Shown piece by piece: positions 42,298-57,479 of a stretch of DNA of 64,000 nt. Source of the stretch: Diogma glabrata (lineage: Eukaryota > Arthropoda > Insecta > Diptera > Cylindrotomidae); assembly GCA_963693315.1 (NCBI GenBank), contig OY856187.1, forward strand, positions 426,119,748-426,183,747. Direction: 5' to 3'. Position 1 is the first letter of the stretch, and each line of letters starts with the position of its first letter. Under the pieces are notes generated by a model, which did not search any database, was not told where the DNA came from, and saw only the letters and a list, made by a program, of their open reading frames with translations. The position numbers and the translations under genes are program-made.

Positions 42298-44202
42298 CAC
42301 TCAGAGAATTTTGTCATTAAAAATTATAAAAATAGCCATTAGATTAACAATTTGGTGATTATTATACAGATAATCACAACTTGTGATTATTTACACTGAT
42401 TTCGGAATAATAGTCATTATTAAACTAATAATTTTCGTTGGTAAGATTTACTAACAAAAAAAAATAAAATTTTTAATCTAAAAACGATGGCTTTTATATT
42501 AAATAAGAATTTGTTTAAATTAATGTCAGAATAGTTTAAGTTCATATCAGGTAGGCATTGGATAAATGGCATAAATTATTAGAATAATAATAAGTTGTCA
42601 TTAGAACAACAGTAGGTTTATCAGATTAATAATATGATGTTATTATATTAATAAAAGGATGTTATTAAATTAATAATAAGTTATTATTAAATTAATAATG
42701 GAACTTGTATTTTACACTTTTTAAATAAAAGAGAAAATTAAAATTTTGCTTACAGTTTTATTTATTTCAATTAATTTTATTTAAGTTTTTATTAATTTAA
42801 GACAGTATAGTTATTACATTTTATTTTTTAAATTTATTATTTTTTAAATAATTGTTTTATAGGCAATATTAAATATAACTAAATAAAACCCCTGAATATG
42901 ACCCGCAAGGTCGAAAAATTGGAGAAAAATTTGTAACAATAAAATAGTTAATAATTAAAGAAGATTTTTAAGAAAGAAAAAAAAATTTTGGCTATAAAAT
43001 ATTTAATAATTATATTTTATTTTAATAATTTTTATTTTTTAAATATTCAAGCTTTTATTTTGATTTGAAGTATATTATATTTAAGTATTTTTTGTAACTT
43101 ATATACGACCCCTTTACTTATAAATTTTGTATAAAATGTTTCGTTTTTAATTATTTACTTAAATTATAGATATTTTGTCTTAAGTAGTTTAAATTTTAAC
43201 GATTTAACAAATAATATGATTTAACATTAACATTTAACATTAAATGATTTAACATTAAAAAATATTACTGATAAAAATTTGTAATTTACTACTAAAACCC
43301 ATGACTTTTGGAAAGATTGCGTTCAAATTTGGAAAATTCTGCAAATTACACTGTAAATAGTAAAATTAGCTGTCAATCTGAAAATTTAAAAATAAATATA
43401 TTAATTAAAGTTTTATTCGAATATACAGTTTTAAATACCAGTTTATAACCAAGCCGTGATCTATATTTCTTTCCTTTATTCCAAATTTCCGATGTAAGTT
43501 CTACTATTTCATTGCGTCTAAGTTGCTCGGTTCAGTCCCATACAGAGTCAATTGCAGCCCAACTATTCTGTTCATTAAACTGTTCAACTTTAACTATTTA
43601 TTTTTGTTTAATTTCACAACATTTTTATTTTTTTTTTATAAACCCACTTTTTCAATATTTCACTTAAAAATTATTTATTTAACTTTAAATTATTTAACAA
43701 AATACAAACATTTTTTAATGTTTTGTAGTCAGCGTCGGGATATATACTGTGATTCTTCTTAAGATTTTCTTAATTCACATTTAAAATAATAACAAAAGAA
43801 TAAATTAACGTATGCTTTTATTAATCTAATAACCTAAGTTTTAAAAATAAGAACGTTCATAATTAATCTTATAAAATGGTTAATAAATTTAACTACAAAA
43901 ATAATAATTTATGTTTTTATTTTAATAGCTCTATTTGAATAAAAAGATTTTTTATTTTAATGTCTGAAATCAGTTTTTTAATGAGAATTGGTTATTAATT
44001 TAATCAGCAGTTCTGAATATTTTAATAATATTAACCATATTTTTAATTTAATAAAAAGTTTTATTAAAATAATTTAAAGAAATATTAATCTAATTACTGT
44101 GACAATAACTTTAACAAAAATCGTAATTAGATTAATAAAATAACTTATTACGCCTTTTTAAAACGGGCGGTTATTAAATTTACTAACAAAATTCTCTGGG
44201 TG
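42298..44202. mobile_element. 1905-bp TIR element, CACTCAGAGAATTTTGT ends, TA duplication
   Basis: The left end CACTCAGAGAATTTTGT matches the inverted right end CACCCAGAGAATTTTGT. TA is present at 42296-42297 and 44203-44204, and only one TA is present at the empty site (36603-36604), so TA is the target duplication. The interior is AT-rich with many ATTAATAATA runs and no recognisable transposase. The TA target is compatible with Tc1/mariner-type integration; the ends are not ones I can assign. Confidence 0.85.
42892..42918 (+). other. CTGA/stem/GAAA motif inside the 1905-bp element
   Basis: CTGAATATGACC-CGCAA-GGTCGAAA: a 4-bp stem GACC/GGTC between CTGANNA and GAAA. Position 8 is T instead of G, and the base after the possible stem III is G, so a working hammerhead is unlikely. 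Confidence 0.2.
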
Positions 44203-44290
44203 TAGAAATAGGTAGATTTCGAGATCAGACAGGTTTGTGTACAAGTAGAATCTGATGTATCAGATTAGTTTAAACAACACAAACTAATTC

Positions 44291-46500
<2,210 letters not shown>

Positions 46501-46504
46501 CAAT

Positions 46505-46800
46505 TTGAGATGCGTATAAAACTTACTTTCCCAAATAAGATAGTGCGAGGGTTGGAAAATAAGACCCTTTAAAGAAACTTATTTTAAATTCTACACAGGA
46601 GTTTTCCAATTGTTTTTGAAGATGAGCACTACTTCCCAGATTTTTTTTCGTTCAATTCTGAGCTTTATGGACCTTAAATATTTAGAAAGTTTTAGTAATA
46701 GAAAAAAATTGGCCAAACAAAATTTTTACTGTAAACCATTAGCTTTGGGCATAGTTTGTCTAGTATCAAAAACTAAAGCGTATCTAAAACTCATTATTCT
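46505..46800 (+). repeat. Dispersed repeat fragment D1, second copy
   Basis: GATGCGTATAAAACTTACTT and GCGAGGGTTGGAAAA match the D1 segment near 39990-40035 in order and spacing. Divergence is considerable. Confidence 0.4.
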
Positions 46801-46829
46801 ATTTCTTGAAGATAGGTACGTGAACTAAA

Positions 46830-49800
46830 GAAAGCCATATAAAACTAGTAAATTGGTTTTTAATATATTTTCAAAAATGTCTATTTTAAGCCATGTACAT
46901 TTTAGGCTCTCTCTCTCTTCATAATTCCGAACTTAATGAGCTGAAAACTTTGCACAAATTTAAATTGATGGAAATTTTGGTAGATGTTAAACCAACAGAC
47001 AAAGCGAGTGTAAGCAATGTGGCTAGGAGTGAGGGGGAGTCAAACAATATTTTTACAAATTCTAGTCTCTATTTGCAAGAGGACTTAATTTAACTAACAT
47101 TGCATTGTTTTATTTAAATTTGAATTGCTTGTTTTTGAAATGTAAGTTTGAACTTATAGTTCAGAACTAATTGGATCTTAGATTTCAAACAAATGAAGTT
47201 TTGTATATATAAAAAAATTCTCTAAAATAATATTAAAATTTGCAATATTTTTGAAAATTTTGAAACATGTTTCATGTAATCAATAATTTTGCATTTAATG
47301 TTAATTCTATGAAATTATAGACTTATTATTAGATGAAAAGACTATTGAGATTGAGAAGATGAGACTCAATTTTATGTTTTTATGTGAAATTTGAACAAAA
47401 ACATGTTTTAACTATTTATTATAATTATATGCTTATAATATATGCTTATAAGTATTCTTCAATAAGCGAATTATTTAACACATTATCAAATTTTCTCATT
47501 TAAATTCAGAGTCGTCAATACCTGGTTACATAGAGGTTTTTATCAACTCAAATGTTACAGTAAAACTCCGCCTATTTGTCGAAGACTTTGACATTTTACG
47601 TTTTGGAATGTAAACATTGAGATCAATTTGAGAATATCAATGTCAAGAAACAAAACAAAAAAGTAGACGCCAGCTGTTCATAAAATAGTAAGTAATAGAT
47701 ATTTTCCTACAAGAGATGAAAACATTGTTTTTTTGTGAGGAAACATTTGTTCACGAGACGCGCTAGCATCGAGTGAGACATGCTTACGAACGAAAAATGT
47801 TTTTATCTCGCGTAGGAAATCCAATTTTTTCGATGATAGTATACAATTCGATACTTACTATAAATTATAAAATTAGAAATCGACAACATAACATTAAAAA
47901 TTTATATTCTATTTTTTCATGGTTGCCTTGCTTAAAAACTTTGTAAAATTATAAGAAAAACCATAGCAACTAAAAGAACCCGAAAAAGAACCCATTTTCA
48001 CAGGGCATTACGCGTGACGAAAATAGACTTTTCATATGCTATCATAGAAAAAATAAATATTAAAATATAATTATTTTTAATAGTAAACTAAAAATAAAAA
48101 AATGTTAACTCAATTAGTAATTTTTAATTAATACCCTAGAAATGATAAAGTTGATCAAAAGTCAAATTTTTAATTGAGTCCTTTAACGGTAGAAAAAAAT
48201 AACGTTTAATATAACCAAATGAATCGTGAGCAAAATACTCTAAACTAGACTACGCACAACTCAAACACAACACGGAAGCGCCTAAAATACATAACAACCA
48301 AAATATCTCACGAAAAAGTGATAGAAGAATAATTTGTTTATCAAAAATATAATCTAGGTAAAGTGAACTTTAACTTGATATATTTCAACGATTTATAACT
48401 TAACCCCCAATTTTTACAACACCTGTAAGTAAAAAGGAGAAAAATTCTATTAACGTCTGAAATTTTAGTAACATAACAAGACAAAATCCAAAATAAAATC
48501 TCGTCATTTCCATTTCCTTATAATTAAATATTCTGGAAGTAAACCCATATATTTAGTATCCATCACAAATAAGGGTTATGACACTGAATCATTTTCTATC
48601 ATCTTCAGTTACTTTTGTAACTTATCCAAGTGAACTGAAATTTATTTTTTGTTATTTTTTTTATTTTTTTATAATTTCTTATTCAACCTTTTTAATTTTA
48701 CAAACACAATATCAAAGATAATGAAAATCAAAGTAAGCAAACGAAATATAAATATATATGATAGGATATAAGATGTAAGAACAAAAAACATTAAATTGAA
48801 GAAAATATTCTAAGTAATTAATTTTTTACCAGAACAAAAACAAAAAATTAATGAAACACAACAGGCAAAATTATTATTTATATATATATACCTGGTTGTT
48901 TATTCTACGTTTAAATCTGAATAATGTAAGAAAACCTTTTTTGTCTTAAAGATTTTTTTATGATGACTCAAGGTAAAACTGACTTTTTGTTTACTTTTAA
49001 ATTTAATGTAAAGTAAATCCCTTAATTAGAAAACCAAAGAAACACATTAAACTTTTTAAGATAAAAGCACACCATAATTTTTTCTTTTCATATTTTATTT
49101 TTATGTAAATTTTTCCACAAAATTTTCACTTCATTTCATTTTATTTATTTTTATTTGAACAGCACAATTTTCTTTTCAAGAATTGAATAAATTTTTCACA
49201 ATCATCATTATTATTATAATTATTTAAAAAACACACAATTTTCATTACTTTTCATAAAAATATGTATATGTGTAACCGGACGCACGATTCTTAAAAAAAT
49301 GCGGCGAATACAATAAAAAAGAAAACACAGAAAAAAGCTTAAAAAAACACTGTCACAATTTACAACAAAAAAATAAACTTACACAAAAATGAACTCAAAA
49401 TGTCATTTAGAATAAATTAATGAACTTAAATTTATATAATATTTTTTGTTATTTTTAATTAATCACAATTTAATTAAAATGAAAAACATTTTTATTTATT
49501 TTGTCAAAAGCTCAAAAAAAAGCAAGAGATTTTTAATTAAAAAATGAATTTTCGACAAAGAATTTTTTTTAACATTAAATTTGTTTTAACAGAAAAACTA
49601 ATTTTGCTTAGACGGATTTTCAAAAATTACGAATTTTGTTGTATTTTTTAGGTTTACCAAAAACGAATTGAAAATATCCAAATGATTGTTCATCTTCGTA
49701 TGGTGTAAAATTTCAAACTGAATGACATGGAGAAAAACCGAAAGAAAAAGTTTAATATTAAATAAAGTATCAGTTACAGAGAGTAAGAAAATAAAAAAAA

Positions 49801-51500
49801 AAGCTTTTATTTTGAGTTTCATTTTATTCTTTTTACAATGTTGTCTTACTTTTAACATTTTACTTTCCGGTAAATTTCGGAATCAACTCGTTTATAAAAC
49901 GAATCATAATTTTCCACTGTTCAAGTTCTGATGAACTTTGATTCGAAAATTTTCGTTTTGTTTCGGTGAAAATGAAATACACTAATATAGTGGAAGCAAT
50001 CATTATATTTCAAAATAAAGAAAAATTTTCCCCCACGAATTTTCCCCTATTTTCCAGTCTATTTTCGATTTTCTTTGTGAATACCTTTTTCAACACGAAT
50101 ACTATTTAAATATTTAAAAAGAAAGTAGATGGACAGAAAAATAGAAATACTGATAAATATTAATTAAAAATACAACAATAGGACTCCATATATTGCATTG
50201 TTTATTTATACTTTTCTTTCGCCCTTGCTGACAATTTTTTGGAATGGGTTAGGTTTATTCGTGATGTTCTGGAAATTCATGTTTTACGGCGAAGACTTAA
50301 ATTTTGTCATGTATTTTTTATTAAATTAAGTGTGAATCAAATTTTTTGTGCTTACTGACTTTTCTAGAGAAAGCTAAAAAAATTTACAGACCTGAATCCA
50401 TAATTAGGAATACATAAGTTGAAATGAAAATAATTTTACAAATTATTGGTAGAACTTATTTTTATATGTTTCCACACAATCAACCTAAAAGGTAGTAAAA
50501 AAGGTTTGTGAACAATGACCAAAAAGTGGTTTTTCGCCCTTGACCGTTTTCTGTTTACAGGTACGTTTCGAATTAAAAAAAACTCAGATGCGTACGAAAT
50601 AATGGTGTCTTTTGGCCTTGTTTTTACTATTTCCTACATTTATTTTAAATATCACAAATATTACAAGGAGTTAAGGTTGCAAAGATCAATTTTTACACCG
50701 TCTGTGTTCACATTTTAGGGGTTTTTTTTGGGGTTTTATAGTTCTCGCCATTTCTGTCGTATAATACGGTTGCTATGTGCTCTTTTTCCTATAAATAGTT
50801 ATAAATTTATTAAATTCCTAAATAATATTAAATTTCTGAGATCATTTATTTAAACGTTCTTTTTCAGCTTAATTTCATTGTATTAAAATTATTTGAAAAA
50901 AATTGGAATACACTTTTATTAAACCGTAAAATTTATAAATCAACCACGAAATGGTCTCTCCTTTGCACATAAATTTTTTATCAAAAAAAACAGCAAAAAA
51001 ATCGATGAACTTTTAATATGAAAAAAAGAACAACAAATAACATCATCTTCGATTTGTTTTCAGAATATTAAAAAATAACAAAGCTTTCAAAAAAACAGAG
51101 AAATCCGATTTCAATTTTGTTTTCTTTATTATTACGTGATCAAAAGTTTTTATTTCTTAACTTTCTCACGAGTAAAATAAGTTCTGCTTTTGATTTTTAT
51201 TAATTTATTTATATACAATAAATGTTAAAACAAAAAAATTGTTTTGTTCTGTTTGGAATGCCCAAGATCCAGCATATTTTATTTAACGGACTTTGGGATT
51301 AAAAAAAGAAAAGAAAAACCAATGCCGATTTTTAAATCTTTTTGGCTGACTGAGAAAAAATAAACAATCAATTAAATGATGTGAGAAAATTAATGGTGAA
51401 TGAAAATTATGTCGTGTTCTTTGGGGAAAACAATTTTTTGCTTGAGGTAAAAGGATACGAATGGTTTATTTATTCATATTTCAAAATAAATTAATTTGAA
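46830..51500. other. Long AT-rich stretch, no gene or repeat recognised
   Basis: 4.7 kb without any homology, TIR or tandem unit that I could support. It is the longest apparently repeat-free segment and so the likeliest place for undetected host intron or intergenic DNA. Confidence 0.45.
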
Positions 51501-51518
51501 ATCAATAAAATGCTTTTA

Positions 51519-52688
51519 GACCAGTGCAAATAGCTTTTGGTAAGGAAAGAATTAGTTACAGCTAGAAAACTATTAGATAAGAAAGAAAACATTAAACAAA
51601 ACACGCAAATAATGGGCAAAATAAAATAAGGGTGATCCGAGTTACGATGGTGAAATGAACTTTAAGGGGTAGAAAATGGTTTTTCACAATTTTCAGCGAG
51701 ACTAGACCTTTAATCTAACAAATTTTAATGTAAAAGTTTTTGGCAATAAAAAGGTCTTTAAGTTTTGTATAGGCCATTTTTCACATAAACTAGAATTTTT
51801 CGTGAAAAATATAAAAAACAAGAAACGTTTAGTTTTGTTTTTGTACCAAAAAAGTGACCTCATTTTCACCAGAAAATCCTTATGGGCGGAAGCAGTTTTT
51901 TCAGAAATACGAATATTTTTATTTTTGTTGAAACGTTTACTTTTAGATTGTGTAAAAAATAAACATCACCATGGCAAAATTTATATTTTTTAAGGATTTC
52001 AACTGTAAATTTTAACAAATGATGAAAAATTTTAAACATTGATTGAAAAATAACGTTTCAAACTCAAGTTTATTCAGTTTTTTGCATTTCCTGGAAAATT
52101 TTTCAATGGCAATGTTTATTTTTTTTTTAAACGTCTAGACGTTTCAACAATAATAATGATAACTGTTTTTTTTTAAACTGTTTCCAGCACATGAGAATTT
52201 TCGGGTGAAAATGAAGTCTCTTTTTTGGTTTGAAATAAACGTAAAAATAAATATTTGTATATATTCTTTACGTTTTCAAAAAATTACAGTATGTAAGGGA
52301 CATAAAAAGGAGTTTCCACCAAATTGCGTGAAAAAAATTTTTTTTGTGGGAGATAAAAATTAAAAACGAAATGGTTTTTCTCGGTTTATTCTATTCTTCA
52401 CGAAAAATTCAAGGTTATGTGAAAAATGGCCTATACAAATCTTATAGACCTTTTTATTGCCAAGAACTTTTACATTAAACTTTTTAAGATAGAAGGTCTA
52501 GTTTAGCTGCAAATCTTGAAAAACCATTTCCACCCCTAAAAGCTCACCTCATTTCACTATCGTAACTCGGATCACCTATAATTTATTTTACCCATCATTT
52601 GGCAATATTTTCTTCCTTATCCAATAGTTTTCATGATGTTACTAATTTTTTCCACGTTTTGTCTTTTTTTAAGGTATCTGCACTGGCC
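51519..52688. repeat. 1.17-kb imperfect palindrome (inverted duplication)
   Basis: The left arm 51519 to about 51995 matches the reverse complement of about 52088-52688. Matching landmarks are GGTGATCCGAGTTACGAT (51631 and, inverted, to 52576), GGCCATTTTTCACATAA, GAATTTTTCGTGA, TTCATTTTCACC and GTTGAAACGT. The right arm carries about 130 bp extra. The central loop is about 95 bp. There is no long ORF. It could be a fold-back element or a duplicated and inverted segment; a transcript would form a long hairpin. Confidence 0.82.
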
Positions 52689-53600
52689 TATTTAACGACT
52701 ACCAAAATGCATAAAATATTAATTTGGTTTTCAATAACTTGTTCTAAAATATTATACTCGATTTATGATATATCGATGAGATAGAACAATCTCCTGGTTG
52801 AAACAATAAACCTATACAAAAACAGATAATTCGTCGCTTTAATAATGAAATGACGTATACGCAAAAGTATAGTTTCGAGATATTTGAGTTTAAAGTTTGA
52901 TGTGCGCATGCATTTGCTTGGACGGTAATTTATAATTTATTAATTCTTACCCCCAGTCATAAAATAATTCGAAAATGTAAATATGCCAATTCAAAGATAC
53001 CCTTATGGGGAATGCAGCGCACCTATTATATAAAACAACGTATAAATAGCATACGTTGTTTCATTATTAAAGCGATGATATATGGAAATTTAAAAAATAG
53101 TAGATATCAAATATACTTTCACAACCATTATATCCAACAGATACAAAAACAATAAAAATAAAATCAAGTAAGAAATAAAACTCTTAAGAAAAAAAAACAA
53201 TGTATTTACTGACTTTATAAAATAATCCTAATTAAGAAGTCATGAAAAGTCAAACGATTTTTAATTAAATTCATTATAGTTTTTGGTGTTTCTTTAATAT
53301 GAGAAACTTTTTTGTTGTTTTTGTGTCGTAAAAGCACAAAAAGTTGTGCTTCTTTTTTTCCATATTTATTTACAATTTCAGTTAAAAATTAAAATATATA
53401 AAATAACAAAAAGTTTGTAAGTGAAAAGTTTCTTTAATTAAACTATATACTGGTAGCGTTTGTACGAAAAGAAAAGCTAGTGTAATTTAGAGTTTAATGA
53501 ACAATATTACGACAGTTAGTTTATCAAAGGAGAAGAATTTATTTATTTGAGAACATGTTTTTCACAACGGTTATTAAAATAAAGTGGGCAAATTTTTCTA
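52689..53600. other. AT-rich stretch, no gene recognised
   Basis: No supported features. Confidence 0.5.
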
Positions 53601-53712
53601 ATAGTGTTGTGTTATAGAAATTATAATATGTGTCACAACAACACATAAAAACCTTTCAAGATCTAGGTCCCACAGTAACATTCATTCTGAATTGTAAACG
53701 GACGCTTTTTTT
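53601..53712 (-). repeat. C1 repeat, fragment (copy 4)
   Basis: GTGTCACAACAACACATAAA and GATCTAGGTCCCACAGTAAC correspond to the C1 end seen at about 12272-12330 in the same orientation. Only about 110 bp survive. Confidence 0.65.
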
Positions 53713-56700
53713 ATCCCATTGAATCAAATACTTTTGTGTTCAAATTATGCGTTACATGTCTTTTGTTTCGAAAACCGTTTGGGCAAAGACAAATTGTTAC
53801 AAATTGTTACATAAATAAGATAAACAAAAGCATTATAATATTAACAGCAGAAAACGAAATGTAGTTTAGTTACATCAGACTTTTGAGTATACTTATAGAA
53901 TACTACAAAAGAAGATGTAAAATTTAGGTTAGTTTAACACTCTCTGTAGTTTGCAAACAAAGACCTTAAACACATTTTAAACACATCTTGCAAACTCAAA
54001 GATAAATATTCTAGCTCTGAAAGAAGTCACATGGTTTGAACAAAAAGTACTTCCCAAATGTTTCTTCTATTGTAATCGACCTTCTCGGAAATTTGCAACT
54101 CGTTTTTTTGGTGTGTGGAATTAGATGAAATTTATTTTGGTCAATCAAAATGTGTATTTTCTGTTTTAACCATTTAGAAGCAAAGAATATTTATTTTTTA
54201 GAATTTTCATCACCATTCGCATAGTAAGTTCAAAAGATGATTTAATTTTATCTTTTCTACTACATTCGCACTCATTCATACTAGATTGTATTAATAAGAA
54301 TATAATTTCGGTTCACACCCGTATTATTTCGGTTTTTCATGCTCTAGTTTAGCATCGAATTAAATAAAATCACTATTATTATTAAATTCTAAAAATAGGA
54401 AATTTTCAAATACTGGAATCACAAATCCACATTGTCCGGTTCTAATCCAACAAGATAAATCTTTAAAAAATGCTATCGAATTGAGAAATTGAAATGATTC
54501 TCTTAAGTTTTCGAGTTAAATTTCTTAAACCTTGTTTTATACCTAACAAAAGTGATTCATAACTTAATTCATCAAACATCAAAACCTCCAACCATCGTGT
54601 CGTTAGTACAACCGACACTCATGAGCTTTGAAATGTACCATCCATTTGTAACCCAAATAACCCGTTGCAGAACAGTTTTTTTCAGCACGTTTATTTTAAT
54701 ACAGAGTGGCGAAATTGTGAAATTCATTTTCGCCCGTCTCTGTTTTTGCCAACGAATTTAGCCCTCAGACAGTTAAAATAAATGTCCATCGTTATTTAAG
54801 AAAATTAACCTAACTATTTCCATATCCTTATTGCTTTACATTCTTCCAAATGCCTTCCCTTTCTAGCTGATATGATCTCCTCGGATATTTAAGGACTCTA
54901 ATAAATATTTCATATTTCGTCTGGTAAACATGTTCAACTTCATCATAAAAAAAACATTTTCTGCAGATTTTGGTTTGAACGATTGCCAACCTCTAAACAA
55001 TTAATCTACTTGCACACATTTTAAGTATTTTTATATTTACAATGTGTAAAATATAGAAACTAATTATAGTTCATTCGTAGTAGTATTCATTCGCAACAAT
55101 TAATGTAGTTCATTAAATGTTTCTCACCTCTTATTTCTCGCTTATAAATACAATACTTTTAGGCATGACTCTGAACTTTCAAAATCAATTTACTCACACT
55201 ATAGTGGATCTATGTTATATAAGTGGAAACTCAAATGGGTTTCCGTTTTAGCTGTTTGTTAAAAGCCAATTTTATGTTTAATCGTTTAAATTCCTTATTA
55301 TTTAAATAGAGGTTACAAAGTACACGTAGTATTTAAAATGTGTTTTGCCACCAGAGTATTTTTTTACCAGTTTTGTCAAAATTGTGGCATAACTATTAGT
55401 TTTATATCCTTTGTGATGGTTTTCTTTATAATTTTTTATTTTATCATCGAAACGGTTTCTACCTTCCTCTATCACATTTGCTATAAGAATATAGTCCATT
55501 TTCTTGTTTATCAATAACGAAGGTTCAAAATTTATCAGAAGGCTACGAACTATAGTGATCTGAAACCGGGCTGAGGAAAACTTTAAAATTCTCCAAAAAG
55601 CTCCCACATAAAATAAAGAACTGATCACATTTGGTTTATGTTTTTCGTGCTAAATAAAAAGTTTAAACTTATCAATTATCATAAACAGTGATTTCAATTT
55701 TCACGAGTACGAATACAATGAAAAAAAACTCATCAGTATTAGAAAAATACTTCTAATAATTCTGAATCAATTTGTGAACTTTGTATTTTTTTTATATTTT
55801 TTCACAGAAATTTTTTTTCTATTTATTTTATTCGTAAATATAAAATGAGCTGAAAAATAGAATCATAAAGAAAAAGTTATAATAATATCTGCATTTGATT
55901 TTTGTATTATTCAATTAAATTTGTTGTTTATTCACTGTATTCGGTTCTCAAGTGAAAAACAAAATTAGAATAGATATAATCAAATAGAAAATAAAACGTT
56001 GTGATATATAATAGTATATTATTCAATTAGGAGCTAAAGTTCTACTTTTTTTTTTGTGTTGTGTCTATAGTTTGATGGCCGACCGTAGGGAGAAACACGA
56101 AATTGATAAATCAAAATTTTTATAAATATGATTTAGTATGTAATAAATTTTCCGAAATTAAATTTTATAGATTTTAATTCATTAAAATAAACGCAGCGTA
56201 GCCATCATGCTGTTTTGAACAAATTCATAATCTCATGTTATGTTACGTTTTGCTGCCGTAAAACATAGAAAAAATGGCGACAGTTTTCAGGTGCCGTAAA
56301 AATATGAAAGTTACTTTACTGTCACCCTAAAAAAAAGAAAAAAAATCTCCCAAGCAGCAGTAAAGTTAAATTTTACAGCCGTTGGCCGAAAACAGTTATT
56401 TTCAAGTTATCAAATTAGTGTTGTACTCTAAGATATTTTTTTTAATCTAAACAAACAACATTTTTCAAAATAAATTGTCACATTTTTAAATTCTTACCAC
56501 AATGAACTAAGGCAATAAAATAAAATGTTATCTTTTCACATCCACAAGCAAAATTGAATAAATTTTTCCTTCGAAATCTCCAAATAACGTAACTATTTTG
56601 TAGTCGATATTGGATTAAATATGGTTAAACATATAGTTTAGAGATTCACATAACCATAATAATTTATAAATCCAATTTAATTACAGTTGGAATTATAATA

Positions 56701-57479
56701 TAATTGAATTTTAAATTATTCATTTATTATTTATTGTATGTGAATTTATAGATTAAAATAGTAAAATAATAGCAATTGATACTATGTTAAAATTTAGAAT
56801 TTTGTTTCTATGCGACAGGACTTTTGCTTGCAAATATGTTATCTGTTTAAAATCTTGAAGTTGAGAGGTTATATTAAAAACAATCTTAAAAATGCAGTTA
56901 TATCAAGCAAGCCAAATTCAATACAGCATAGCATACCTGTATGATTAAAAATATGATTAAAATATGATTAAAAATATGATTAAAATAAAAAAAAAATCAG
57001 CAGAAACAGAAACTTGACTTCAGTCAAACCGGAAAAAGATAGGATTTGAATAAATTTATCTGATACTTAATAAACACTTTGAACAAAACTGTAAACTGAA
57101 TCTCTGACAAATATTATGCTTAAGTGATAAATGTAAGAAATATCTAGTTCATAATATCGAGTTCAGCGATATTTATGTTGTTTAGCTTTTTATACGAAAA
57201 CTTAATTTGATGAAATTTGCCGGCTTCAAAAGGCGTGATGTATTTTTTAGATGTTTGTTTGTTTTTAATTAAACTGCCGATAGTTGCTAAATTTCTTTTA
57301 AAGCTAATATTACAAATTATTTTCAAAAACAAACACCTTAAACTATGAAAAGAAATATTACTAATAAGAACTTGGAGTTTACCTTAATAGCTTAAACTAA
57401 TAACTTACCAACGAGACATACTCAAACAGTCAAACTTTTTTGTTCATATAATATAAAATAGCTACTTATGTACCAAGGA
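53713..57479. other. AT-rich stretch, mostly unassigned
   Basis: Apart from the weak ORF at 55302-55628 and a patch with three TGCCGTAAAA-like words around 56250-56300, nothing could be supported. Confidence 0.4.
55302..55628 (-). CDS. Unassigned 108-codon ORF, weak candidate
   Basis: The frame is more protein-like than its neighbours (MDYILIANVIEEGRNRFDDK, then YKTNSYATILTKLVKKYSGG), with balanced charge and several Gly. No domain is recognised. It could be a fragment of a host exon or a mobile-element gene, or a chance frame in AT-rich DNA. Confidence 0.2.
   Translation of the reverse strand: MISSLFYVGAFWRILKFSSARFQITIVRSLLINFEPSLLINKKMDYILIANVIEEGRNRFDDKIKNYKENHHKGYKTNSYATILTKLVKKYSGGKTHFKYYVYFVTSI

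Larger units (their letters stand above)
42265..44290 (-). repeat. Short dispersed repeat S1, filled-site copy (split)
   Basis: The two parts 42265-42297 and 44203-44290 together are the reverse complement of 36527-36645. They are separated by the 1905-bp TIR element, giving a direct filled/empty comparison within one window. Confidence 0.82.

Noticed and set aside
36527..44290. S1 copies as the terminal inverted repeats of one 7.8-kb transposon
   Set aside because: The intervening DNA has no transposase and includes a tandem array and a dispersed repeat; two independent S1 copies, one carrying a later insertion, is simpler.
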